Positions 1 through 6,012 of a DNA stretch of 6,158 nt are shown piece by piece (positions within the stretch are counted from its first letter, which is position 1; the number at the start of each line of letters is the position of its first letter). Source of the stretch: Anaerolinea sp. (GTDB lineage Bacteria; Chloroflexota; Anaerolineae; Anaerolineales; Villigracilaceae); assembly GCA_020720965.1 (NCBI GenBank), contig DYNS01000186.1:1-6158 (forward strand), in the 5' to 3' direction. The position numbers and the translations under genes are program-made. The notes beneath the pieces are model-generated. The model made no database searches, was not told the origin of the DNA, and was given only the letters and a program-made list of their open reading frames with translations.

Positions 1-558
1 TTCTTCCAGGCTGTCGGGACCAATGCCAGGGATTTTGAGCAGGTCTTCCACGCGGGTAAAGGGTCCATTTTGTTGGCGGTATTCCACAATTCTCGCAGCG
101 GTCGTATCTCCAATTTTAGGGAGTTTTGCAAGAAGGGCGGCATCCGCTGTGTTGATGTTGACCAATTGCCCGGCGGGCGGGGTGGGGGTGACGAGCAGCC
201 CATTGCCGCCAATGACCAACTGCGGAGTGGGAAAAGCGCCAGAGCCGGGAATATCCACCCTATCTCCATCTTCCAGTTTTTGTGCCAGGTTAATGCTCGC
301 CACATCTGCGCCCTCCAAAAAGCCGCCTGCCATCGCCACCGCATCCACCAGGCGGCTTTCGCGGGGGAGGTAGTACACACCGGGGCGTTCCACCGCGCCC
401 ATCACAAATACGGCGATAGGCTGCGGGGTGGGGCTGGGCTGCAACATCACTGGCGCGCCGGAAGGTTGGCGACTGGTAAGGTATGCCAACCCTGCCAGGG
501 CAAGCCCCGCAAAAAGACCAATGAGAACCGTGAGGATGGTTTGAAAAAACTGCTTCAT
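1..558 (-). CDS. comEA: ComEA-type DNA-uptake receptor (helix-hairpin-helix, SLBB), 3' end cut by window
   Basis: The ATG at 558 opens 186 codons that run off the left edge without a stop. Residues 6-27 form one hydrophobic N-terminal anchor. A Pro/Thr-rich linker (about 38-47) leads to an SLBB-like domain at about 48-104, with VMGAVERPGVYYLP and the AGGF turn. A second Pro/Thr-rich stretch near 124-129 precedes a C-terminal tandem helix-hairpin-helix domain from 131, with VNINTADAALLAKLPKIG and later LLKIPGIGP. This order is that of ComEA, the membrane-anchored protein that binds double-stranded DNA outside the membrane and passes it to the ComEC channel in natural transformation. ComEA proteins usually end soon after the last hairpin, so probably only a handful of residues are missing. 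It starts 5 bases after the gatB stop, with no clear Shine-Dalgarno sequence, suggesting translational coupling. comEC is not visible and may lie beyond the left edge. Confidence 0.9.
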   Translation of the reverse strand, partial: MKQFFQTILTVLIGLFAGLALAGLAYLTSRQPSGAPVMLQPSPTPQPIAVFVMGAVERPGVYYLPRESRLVDAVAMAGGFLEGADVASINLAQKLEDGDRVDIPGSGAFPTPQLVIGGNGLLVTPTPPAGQLVNINTADAALLAKLPKIGDTTAARIVEYRQQNGPFTRVEDLLKIPGIGPDSLEE

Positions 559-563
559 GCCGG

Positions 564-2000
564 TTACTTCAGCAGCTCTTCCAACAGGGCGCGGGCTTTG
601 GGGGCATCGGCTTTGCCTTGCATTTTCTTCATTACCTGACCTACAAACCAGCCCATTAAACCCACTTTTCCGGCGCGGTAGGCGGCAGTTTCGGCAGGGG
701 ATTCTGCCAAAATTTGCTCCACAACGGCGCGGATGGCGCTTTCATCGCTGACTTTTGCCAACCCTTCTTCCTGCACCAGTTGGGCGGGAGATTTTCCGGT
801 GCGGTTGACCTTCTCCAGCAGGGATTTGGCGGTATTGGTGTTGACCGTGCCGGAATCGACCAGGCGGATGAGGTCTGCCAGGTAAGCGGGAGTCAGCGCC
901 AGGTCGGCGGCGGTGTTGCCGCCTTCGTTCAGCATCCGCATTACGTCATTCATCAGCCAGTTGGAAACGCGCTTGGGGTCGCCTGCATAGGCGCGGACGG
1001 CGGTTTCAAAATAGTCGGAAAGGGATTTTTCGGCGGTGAGAAGCTCGGCGTCATATTCCGGCAAGCCATACTCTGCCATAAAGCGGGCGCGGCGGGCGAG
1101 GGGCAGTTCCGGCATATCGCGCAGGATTGCCTCGCGCCAGTCTTCGGTGAGATAGACGGGGAGCAGGTCTGGCTCGCGGAAGTAGCGGTAGTCGGCTTCG
1201 GTTTCTTTGGAACGCATTTTTTTAAGGGTCTGGGTGTCTTCGTCCCATTCCAATGTCCAGGATTGAATGCTGCCGCCGTTCTCGTATTCGCGCACCTGCC
1301 GCTCAATCTCCTTCTGAATGGCGGCACGGACGGCTTCGATAGAGTTGACGTTTTTGATTTCGGTTTTGGTGTTGAGGATGGTTTCGCCCTTGCGCCGCAC
1401 CGAGACGTTGGCGTCACAGCGTAAGTGACCTTTTTCCATGTCGGCTTCAGAAACGCCCAGCCAGCGCAGCAATTGGCGCAGGCGGGTGAGGTAATTGGCG
1501 GCTTCGTCCGGGCTACGCAGGTCGGGTCCTGTCACCATTTCCACCAGCGGAACGCCGCAGCGGTTAAAGTCGATGAGGCGGGAGCCGGTGAAGGGGTCGT
1601 TTTTCGTCTTGCCCGCGTCTTCTTCCAGGTGCAACTTCCAAATGGTGACACGGCGGAGAGAGCCGTCCGCCTGCGGAACGTCCATGTAGCCGCCTTTGGC
1701 GAGAGACTGGTCGTATTGCGAAATTTGGTAGCCTTTGGGCAGGTCGGGGTAGAAGTAATTTTTGCGGTCAAAAAAGGAGACGGGTTTCAGGTCGGCGTGC
1801 ATTGCCTGGGCAAGGACAGCACCTTTTTCCACCACGCGCTTGTTCAAGACGGGGAGAACGCCGGGCATCCCGGTGCAAACCGGGCAAATGTTAGTATTGG
1901 GCGGGTCGAACCACGAGTCGGCTTTGCAGGTGCAGAAGATTTTAGTTTGCGTGTTGAGTTGAATGTGGGTTTCCAGCCCAATGACGGCTTCGTATTCCAT
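564..2000 (-). CDS. gatB: Aspartyl/glutamyl-tRNA(Asn/Gln) amidotransferase subunit B
   Basis: The 478-residue product has the usual GatB length. GatB is the tRNA-binding, kinase/transamidase-coupling subunit of cytoplasmic GatCAB, which converts mischarged Glu-tRNA(Gln) and/or Asp-tRNA(Asn) to the correct amide form. Visible signatures are VIGLETHIQL (6-15) and a Cys pattern fitting a zinc site (C23, C25, C39, C42). HLEEDAGK (124-131), DFNRCGVPLVEMVT (144-157), LRCDANVSVR (193-202) and TEIKNVNS (213-220) follow. MRSKETEADYRYFREPDLLP lies at 262-281. The C-terminal YqeY-like tail (about 330-478) ends with AGKVGLMGWFVGQVMK, typical of tRNA recognition. The ATG at 2000 is preceded by AAGGA at 2007-2011 with a 6-base spacer. 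It lies 23 bases after the stop of the PLP-enzyme gene and 5 bases before comEA. gatA and gatC are not in the window, so the complex is encoded at dispersed loci. Confidence 0.97.
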   Translation of the reverse strand: MEYEAVIGLETHIQLNTQTKIFCTCKADSWFDPPNTNICPVCTGMPGVLPVLNKRVVEKGAVLAQAMHADLKPVSFFDRKNYFYPDLPKGYQISQYDQSLAKGGYMDVPQADGSLRRVTIWKLHLEEDAGKTKNDPFTGSRLIDFNRCGVPLVEMVTGPDLRSPDEAANYLTRLRQLLRWLGVSEADMEKGHLRCDANVSVRRKGETILNTKTEIKNVNSIEAVRAAIQKEIERQVREYENGGSIQSWTLEWDEDTQTLKKMRSKETEADYRYFREPDLLPVYLTEDWREAILRDMPELPLARRARFMAEYGLPEYDAELLTAEKSLSDYFETAVRAYAGDPKRVSNWLMNDVMRMLNEGGNTAADLALTPAYLADLIRLVDSGTVNTNTAKSLLEKVNRTGKSPAQLVQEEGLAKVSDESAIRAVVEQILAESPAETAAYRAGKVGLMGWFVGQVMKKMQGKADAPKARALLEELLK

Positions 2001-2023
2001 AGCAAATCCTTATTTTTGGGGAG

Positions 2024-3001
2024 TCAAAGTGAACCCAACAAGTGAGTCTGGTATTTTTCCGAAAACAAGGCGGGCTGCCCGCCGGTATTCCAAAACAACA
2101 GGGTTTCCTCCGGGCGGAAAAACCCCTGGCGAATCAAGTCTATCAGCCCCCCGGCGGCGCGCCCGGTATAGACCGGGTCTAGCAAAATGCCTTCGTAGCG
2201 GGCAAAAAGTTGAACGGCTTCGCGCTCCCGGTCGGTTAGCACGCCATAGCCTGCCCGGCAGTAGGCATCGGTTGCCAAAACATCCTGGGCAGAGAAAGAG
2301 AGATTTTCTCCCAGCCTTTGCGCCGCCAAAGAAGCGAGAGAGGCAACCTGGGCTTTAATCTGCTCTTCGGGTTCGTCTATGCTGATGCCGAGGATGCGCC
2401 CGTTAAAGTGAAACAGCCTCTGCCCCAACACCAGCCCGGCATGGGTTCCGCCGCTGGAGGTGCCGAACACCACCCAATTGGGGGCAATACCCTGTTGGAT
2501 GAGTTCCTGCAAAGCAAAAGCGTATGCCAGCGCCCCGGTTGGGCTACTGCCGCCGTAAGGGACAAGATAAGGCGCATGACCGGCGGCTTCTTCGCGGGCA
2601 TAGGTTTCCGCCAAAACACGGTCGCGGTCGGCGCGGTCTGACACAAAAACAACCTCCGCGCCAAAGAGATAATCCAGCAGCAGGTTGCCGGTTGGCTGGG
2701 GCGGCATCTCGCCGGTGAGGACGAGAGTGCAAGCCATGCCAAATTTGGCGGCGGCGGCGGCAGTTTGGCGACAATGGTTGGATTGCACGGCTCCGGCAGA
2801 AACGAGAGTCCGCGCCCCGCCTGCTTGCGCCTCCGCTACGAGAAATTCCAATTTGCGGGTTTTGTTGCCCCCCAAAGCCAAACCCGTCAGGTCGTCCCGT
2901 TTTATCAGCAGGCGGGGCGACCGAAGAGCGGCGGTAAGGCGGGGCATTTCCTCCACCGGGGTGGGCAGGTGAGCAATGGAAAGGCGGGGGATGGGGTGCA
3001 T
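2024..3001 (-). CDS. dcyD: D-cysteine desulfhydrase-like PLP enzyme (ACC deaminase/DcyD family)
   Basis: This 325-residue fold-type II PLP enzyme belongs to the ACC deaminase/D-cysteine desulfhydrase family. The PLP lysine is K47 in LGGNKTRKLE. The substrate-loop motif is QSNH (73-76), and SSGGTHAGL is the phosphate-binding Gly-rich turn. In ACC deaminase a Glu follows DPVY and a Leu precedes the late Gly-Gly; here they are Thr (DPVYTG, T279; NTGG, T306), as in D-cysteine desulfhydrases. The likely reaction is therefore D-cysteine to pyruvate, H2S and ammonia, though other D-amino acids or beta-substituted substrates are possible. A GTG at 3004 would add one residue, but AAAGGA at 3007-3012 sits 5 bases from the ATG at 3001 and only 2 from the GTG, so I chose the ATG. 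That ATG shares one base with the upstream TGA, indicating translational coupling to the membrane-protein gene. Confidence 0.85.
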   Translation of the reverse strand: MHPIPRLSIAHLPTPVEEMPRLTAALRSPRLLIKRDDLTGLALGGNKTRKLEFLVAEAQAGGARTLVSAGAVQSNHCRQTAAAAAKFGMACTLVLTGEMPPQPTGNLLLDYLFGAEVVFVSDRADRDRVLAETYAREEAAGHAPYLVPYGGSSPTGALAYAFALQELIQQGIAPNWVVFGTSSGGTHAGLVLGQRLFHFNGRILGISIDEPEEQIKAQVASLASLAAQRLGENLSFSAQDVLATDAYCRAGYGVLTDREREAVQLFARYEGILLDPVYTGRAAGGLIDLIRQGFFRPEETLLFWNTGGQPALFSEKYQTHLLGSL

Positions 3002-3378
3002 CACAGTCCTTTACGGCGCAGCCAAAGCAGGCGGGCGAGGCTGCCCGTCAGCAGCAGGTGATAGAGAAAAACGGCGAAGTCCACCCAGCCGAACTGGTCG
3101 AACAAAAAAGAGACCAGGTTCAGCAGGGAATATAGCAGGGCGGCGAAGACCCAGCGAGGCGGGTTGTTGCCGGTTGCCCAGCCAAAGGCAAACAAAACGG
3201 CGGCATTGACCAGCATCAATGCCGCCAGGACGAGAAAAACCCAATCGGGGCTGTGAAAAATCTTCAACCATGCCCGATGTGCCGTAAAACCAGCCGCCAC
3301 CGCCCAAAGAGCAGAAGCGCCCCAAAACAAAACTCTCCCCAAGCGGGCAACCTGATGAGAAGAGGCGAAACTCGACAT
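3001..3378 (-). CDS. Small four-helix integral membrane protein, function unknown
   Basis: The 125-residue product is strongly hydrophobic, with four predicted membrane segments at about 15-33, 46-68, 76-94 and 98-117. Short polar loops separate them (HRAWLKIFHSPD; GNNPPR; DQFGW) and the C-terminus is basic (LRRKGL). No signal peptide, cysteine pair or catalytic motif stands out, and I do not recognise the family. The N-terminal ATG lies 6 bases after the degV-family stop and has no obvious Shine-Dalgarno sequence. Its TGA overlaps the start of the D-cysteine desulfhydrase-like gene. Translational coupling on both sides supports a real, co-expressed gene. A link to lipid or membrane homeostasis through the DegV neighbour is only a guess. 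Confidence 0.78.
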   Translation of the reverse strand: MSSFASSHQVARLGRVLFWGASALWAVAAGFTAHRAWLKIFHSPDWVFLVLAALMLVNAAVLFAFGWATGNNPPRWVFAALLYSLLNLVSFLFDQFGWVDFAVFLYHLLLTGSLARLLWLRRKGL

Positions 3379-3384
3379 GGCGGC

Positions 3385-4254
3385 TTAGGGCAGCCCCTCG
3401 AACACCGCTTCGGGAGCGAATGCCACACCAACCATGGTGGGACCGGTGTGGGCGGCAAGCGCGGCGGACATGAGGTGAACGGGCATCCAATTGGCTTTGA
3501 AAACCGGTTGGATGAGCGAAACAAGGCGCTCGGCGGCTTTGGGGTGATAGGAATGAAGAACCTGCACCCGCAAATGCGTACCAGACTTGTGCTTTTTGAG
3601 CATAATATCCACCAAGCCTTGCATAGCCTGGTCAAAAGTCCGCGCCATGCCTAACTGCGCGTAAGTGCCGCCGACCTTTTCCACCCCTATGAGGGGGCGA
3701 ATTTTGAGCATGGAGGCGATGAGACCTTTCATGTGGCTGATGCGCCCACCGTGAATGAGATACTTTAACTCATCCAGAGTGTAGATGCTCTCGGTGGCAT
3801 CCCCAATGCGATGAATCAACTCCACAATTTTTTCCTTGCTCCAGCCCGCCTTTAGGGCGCGTCCGGCGGCGGCGACCTGCCAGCCAAGGGCGGCGCAGAG
3901 GGTTTTGGTATCCACAATCGTCACATTGGCTTCGGGAACCATCTCCGCGCCCGCTTTGGCGGCGTTCACCGTGCCGCTAAGCCCGGAAGACATCTGAATA
4001 GACAAAATCTCCGGGTCGGTTTTTGCCAGTTCGCGGTACATGGCGGCAAAATCGCCTGCCGCCGGTTGGGATGTGATGGGAAAACTGCCCGTTTTCATCA
4101 GTTTTTCTTGCAGGTCCGCCGCGCTAATCGTTCCGCCGCTTGTGTAAGTTACCCCATCCAGCGTGATAGTGTGGCGCACAACGTGAATCTCCACGTCCGG
4201 CACCATTTCTGGGGGCAAGTACATATCCATACCGGTATCAGTCACAATTTGCAT
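3385..4254 (-). CDS. DegV family fatty-acid-binding protein
   Basis: The 289-residue product has the DegV layout throughout. TDTGMD (5-10) is the family's N-terminal motif, followed by TSQP (61-64), SSGLSGT (89-95) and LDELKYLIHGGRIS (160-173). LKIRPLI (183-189) and HTGPTMVG (269-276) follow; the last is usually HTGPGxxG, so T272 is a small deviation. DegV/FakB proteins bind a single fatty acid between two alpha/beta domains; FakB partners present it to the kinase FakA. No FakA-like gene is visible here, so kinase partnership is unproven. An in-frame ATG at 4266 would add four residues, but the GGAGG ribosome-binding site (4260-4264) lies inside that extension and is spaced 5 bases from the ATG at 4254. 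The later start is therefore much better supported. It is the first gene of the five-gene leftward operon. Confidence 0.93.
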   Translation of the reverse strand: MQIVTDTGMDMYLPPEMVPDVEIHVVRHTITLDGVTYTSGGTISAADLQEKLMKTGSFPITSQPAAGDFAAMYRELAKTDPEILSIQMSSGLSGTVNAAKAGAEMVPEANVTIVDTKTLCAALGWQVAAAGRALKAGWSKEKIVELIHRIGDATESIYTLDELKYLIHGGRISHMKGLIASMLKIRPLIGVEKVGGTYAQLGMARTFDQAMQGLVDIMLKKHKSGTHLRVQVLHSYHPKAAERLVSLIQPVFKANWMPVHLMSAALAAHTGPTMVGVAFAPEAVFEGLP

Positions 4255-4259
4255 AAAAT

Positions 4260-4264
4260 CCTCC
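4260..4264 (-). promoter_or_regulatory. Ribosome-binding site deciding the DegV start
   Basis: The minus strand reads ATGGAGGATTTTATG. GGAGG followed by ATTTT (5 bases) leads to the ATG at 4254. The upstream ATG at 4266 overlaps the Shine-Dalgarno sequence itself and is unlikely to be used. Confidence 0.8.
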
Positions 4265-4281
4265 ATTCCAAAAGTAGGTCG

Positions 4282-4309
4282 AGTATAGCATCAAACCCCG
4301 GAGAGGCAA
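4282..4309 (-). promoter_or_regulatory. Probable sigma70-type promoter of the degV-to-comEA operon
   Basis: On the minus strand, TTGCCT (-35, 4304-4309) is followed by a 16-base spacer and TATACT (-10, 4282-4287), matching 4/6 and 5/6 of the consensus. The predicted start is near 4275, giving a leader of about 20 bases that contains the GGAGG site. The -35 element lies inside the right arm and loop of a small hairpin at the end of the upstream gene, so the two signals are overlaid. No other convincing promoter was seen between here and comEA, although internal ones cannot be excluded. Confidence 0.6.
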
Positions 4310-4319
4310 ATAAGCCTCT
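4302..4319 (-). other. Six-base-pair inverted repeat spanning the FemAB-like gene's stop and the next promoter's -35
   Basis: AGAGGC (4302-4307) and GCCTCT (4314-4319) can pair as a 6-bp stem with a 6-base loop. The repeat overlaps the TAG stop of the FemAB-like gene and the -35 element of the degV promoter. No T-run follows it in the minus direction, so it is at best a weak terminator. It could equally be an operator for an unknown regulator, or chance. Confidence 0.35.
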
Positions 4320-5469
4320 ATCGTTCCAGTTTTTGGCGGGTTGCGGCTTTTCCGCGCGAACGCATCACATCCAAAATTTTGGGTACAACTTTTGTGTACA
4401 GGGCATACCAAAAAGGATTCGGGACGTAGTCCCACGCGCCCAGGGTGCGTAAAACCACCCCTCCCAACCCTTCTTTGAAGCGAAAAACGCCCCACATGCC
4501 ATCGGTTTCGTCAAAAACATCGGGCGCTCCCCACAAATCATAGTGTGTGCAGCCCTGCGCCTTTGCCCACTTCATCGCCTCCCATTGCAACAGGTAGGTT
4601 GGCATCTTTTCGCGGTGCGCCTCGCGGCTCATGCCATAGACGTAGTAAGCCCGCCCGGCAAAAAGGAAGAGAAAAATGGCGGCAACCGGGCTACCCTCCA
4701 CCTCCGCAATCAACGGCAGGGCAATGGGGTTTTGGCTATCCGCTTTTTTTAGGAAAATTTGCCAGACCTTGCGGTAATAGGCTTCCTCCCGAATCACAAA
4801 TCCATCCCGCAGCGAGGTTTCGGCATACATCTGATACAGAGTTGCCCAGTCGCTTTGGCTGCCTACGCGCAGTTCGACCCCTTTCTTTGCCGCCAGGCGA
4901 ACGTTATAGCGCGTTTTCTGCTTCATTCGCGCCAGCATTTCTTCTTCGGAGGCTTCGAGGGAGAGAATCACCGTATTTTGGAACTGAATCTGCTCCGAGG
5001 AGAACTGCCAGCCCCGGCGGGATATTTCTCCCCGCAGGCGGCTGCCGTTCAGGTCGGTTGTCTCCCCCTCCGAGCCGGGGATGCCCGTACCGAGGGGCAA
5101 ATCCGGGTCTAGTTTGAGAAAAACCGCGCCCTGTCTGCGCGCCAGAGCCTGTAAATCGTCCAGGACTCGCTTTTGGAGAGGGGCATCTGCCCAATCCAAC
5201 ACGGGACCCTTCGGGCAATACAAAACCGAAAGATGAGCGGCAAAACCCTGCCCAATGATATTTTTCTTCAACACAAGCGCCGCCGCCTTCACCCCCGCCT
5301 GCGGCAGCAAAGAAGGCTCTGTTTGGAGATGAAATTTTTCATCCGTCCAAAACAGGTAAAGAGGCACCCAACCGTAGGCGGCTTTCACCTGCCCCCATTC
5401 GTAGGTTTGCAAAAAATGCGGGTTCGGCAGGCTGGTAAGGAGGCTGTTCCAGGGGTGAGTAAGGGGCAT
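4318..5469 (-). CDS. FemAB-like aminoacyltransferase (peptidoglycan bridge formation type)
   Basis: The 383-residue product has two GNAT-like halves as in FemA/FemB/FemX proteins, which use aminoacyl-tRNA to add amino acids to the lipid II peptide at the inner face of the membrane. Visible features are FLQTYEWGQVK (19-29), KLDPDLPLG (119-127) and MKQKTRYNVRLAAKKGVELR (182-201), the family's basic stretch leading into the second domain. YYVYGMS (275-281), PTYLLQWEAMKWAKAQGC (290-307), YDLWG (310-314) and GVFRFKEGLGG (327-337) follow; the last motif is highly characteristic. There is no long coiled-coil arm like that of S. aureus FemA, so it is nearer the FemX or generic type. The acceptor residue and amino acid donor cannot be read from sequence. 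No Shine-Dalgarno sequence precedes the ATG at 5469; a promoter sits directly upstream, suggesting leaderless or near-leaderless translation. Confidence 0.88.
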   Translation of the reverse strand: MPLTHPWNSLLTSLPNPHFLQTYEWGQVKAAYGWVPLYLFWTDEKFHLQTEPSLLPQAGVKAAALVLKKNIIGQGFAAHLSVLYCPKGPVLDWADAPLQKRVLDDLQALARRQGAVFLKLDPDLPLGTGIPGSEGETTDLNGSRLRGEISRRGWQFSSEQIQFQNTVILSLEASEEEMLARMKQKTRYNVRLAAKKGVELRVGSQSDWATLYQMYAETSLRDGFVIREEAYYRKVWQIFLKKADSQNPIALPLIAEVEGSPVAAIFLFLFAGRAYYVYGMSREAHREKMPTYLLQWEAMKWAKAQGCTHYDLWGAPDVFDETDGMWGVFRFKEGLGGVVLRTLGAWDYVPNPFWYALYTKVVPKILDVMRSRGKAATRQKLER

Positions 5470-5478
5470 AGTGTGGCG

Positions 5479-5487
5479 ATTGTATCA
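5479..5487 (-). promoter_or_regulatory. Extended -10 promoter immediately upstream of the FemAB-like gene
   Basis: The minus strand reads TGATACAAT: a TACAAT -10 hexamer (5/6 match, 5479-5484) preceded by the extended TGn element. Nine bases separate it from the ATG, so transcription should begin about 0-4 bases before the start codon. No good -35 hexamer is found at 16-18 bases, consistent with an extended -10 promoter. Confidence 0.55.
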
Positions 5488-5508
5488 AAAATTGGCGTTT
5501 CGCGGGCG

Positions 5509-5537
5509 TTGACGATGGAGGAAAGGGATAGTATAAT
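5509..5537 (+). promoter_or_regulatory. Near-consensus sigma70-type promoter of the tRNA-Glu unit
   Basis: TTGACG (-35, 5509-5514), an exact 17-base spacer and TATAAT (-10, 5532-5537) match 11 of 12 consensus bases. The predicted start is near 5544, leaving a leader of about 9 bases before the mature tRNA. The discriminator CTCGCCC is GC-rich, as at stable-RNA promoters under growth-rate or stringent control. The promoter points away from the FemAB-like gene, so the two divergent units share 5470-5552. Confidence 0.88.
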
Positions 5538-5552
5538 CTCGCCCGCTCAGAC

Positions 5553-5625
5553 GCCCCCATCGTCTAGTGGTCCAGGACGGAGCCCTCTCAAGGCTCAAAC
5601 AGGGGTTCGAGCCCCCTTGGGGGCA
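5553..5625 (+). tRNA. tRNA-Glu, anticodon CTC
   Basis: The full 73-base cloverleaf can be folded by eye. The acceptor stem GCCCCCA (5553-5559) pairs with TGGGGGC (5618-5624), with discriminator A at 5625. The anticodon stem GAGCC (5580-5584)/GGCTC (5592-5596) encloses the loop CTCTCAA with anticodon CTC at 5587-5589, reading GAG codons. The T stem AGGGG/CCCCT encloses TTCGAGC. The variable loop is AAAC. The D arm carries TAGTGG and CCAGGAC as in other bacterial tRNA-Glu genes. CCA is not encoded (the next bases are CTC), so it must be added by the nucleotidyltransferase. A long rightward reading frame passes through this region, but it is not a protein. Confidence 0.97.
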
Positions 5626-5670
5626 CTCGTTTCACAGGGTGTAAGGCTGTACTTCTCGAAAGGTGAAGAC

Positions 5671-5961
5671 ATGCTTAAACCCTTTTTTCGTTACTCTCCC
5701 AGGCAAGCCCTTACCCGGCTCTTTGCCGATACCCAAGCCCCCAAACTCATGCCCGACTTATCCGAATTTGTGACCGTAAAAGAAGCGGCTAAAGAATTGG
5801 GTTTCAACGTTATCAGCCTTCGGGTACTTCTCCGGCAAGGAAAAGTAGAGGCTACAAAAATTGGCAGGACTTGGCTTGTCTCAAAAAAATCACTAAACAC
5901 CTATAAAGCCCAGACGGCTGGACTCAGCAAAAACGACCCCAGGCGCGGAAAAAACAAGTAA
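5671..5961 (+). CDS. Excisionase-type helix-turn-helix DNA-binding protein
   Basis: The ATG at 5671 is preceded by AAAGGTGA, with AGGTGA at 5661-5666 spaced 4 bases away, and opens 96 codons. Residues 33-79 form a MerR-like/excisionase-family winged helix-turn-helix (HTH_17 type), with FVTVKEAAKELGF, then SLRVLLRQGKVEATKIGRTW and LVSKKSLNTYK. A 30-residue N-terminal extension and a basic tail (DPRRGKNK) flank it. Such proteins act as recombination directionality factors for integrases or as small transcription regulators. No integrase is in the window, so I cannot choose. An internal ATG at 5749 (residue 27) would give just the domain plus tail, but lacks the good ribosome-binding site. The gene starts 45 bases after the tRNA, with no terminator or convincing promoter between, so it is probably expressed from the tRNA promoter. 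Confidence 0.85.
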   Translation: MLKPFFRYSPRQALTRLFADTQAPKLMPDLSEFVTVKEAAKELGFNVISLRVLLRQGKVEATKIGRTWLVSKKSLNTYKAQTAGLSKNDPRRGKNK

Positions 5962-5994
5962 GCGCATGTTTAGATTGACATGCGCTTTTTGTTT
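5960..5994 (+). terminator. Strong intrinsic terminator after the helix-turn-helix gene
   Basis: AAGCGCATGT (5960-5969) and ACATGCGCTT (5978-5987) form a perfect 10-bp stem with an 8-base loop. TTTTTGTTT (5986-5994) follows. The stem begins within the TAA stop codon, so it directly ends the tRNA-Glu/HTH transcription unit. Confidence 0.92.
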
Positions 5995-5999
5995 ACGTT

Positions 6000-6011
6000 A
6001 TACTCATATCG
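6000..6011 (+). repeat. 12-base direct repeat, copy 1 (ATACTCATATCG)
   Basis: ATACTCATATCG occurs exactly here and again at 6059-6070, 59 bases apart. The flanks differ (GTT before and GTTTAGG after here; CTA before and AAACAAT after the second copy), so identity stops at 12 bases. The two copies bracket an imperfect palindrome. Confidence 0.8.
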
Positions 6012-6012
6012 T

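Noticed and set aside
70..639. Rightward 189-codon frame opposite comEA
   Set aside because: It is antisense to a clear ComEA and shows no family motifs; it is a shadow frame.
714..2045. Long rightward open frames opposite gatB (714-1424 and 1425-2045)
   Set aside because: They are mirror frames of a highly conserved gatB on the other strand, with no recognisable domains; their openness comes from the GC-rich codon use.
5173..5670. Long rightward reading frame continuous with the HTH gene (262 codons from 5173)
   Set aside because: The part before 5671 is antisense to the FemAB-like gene and then passes through the tRNA promoter and the tRNA-Glu itself; only the part from the ATG at 5671 has a ribosome-binding site and a recognisable domain.
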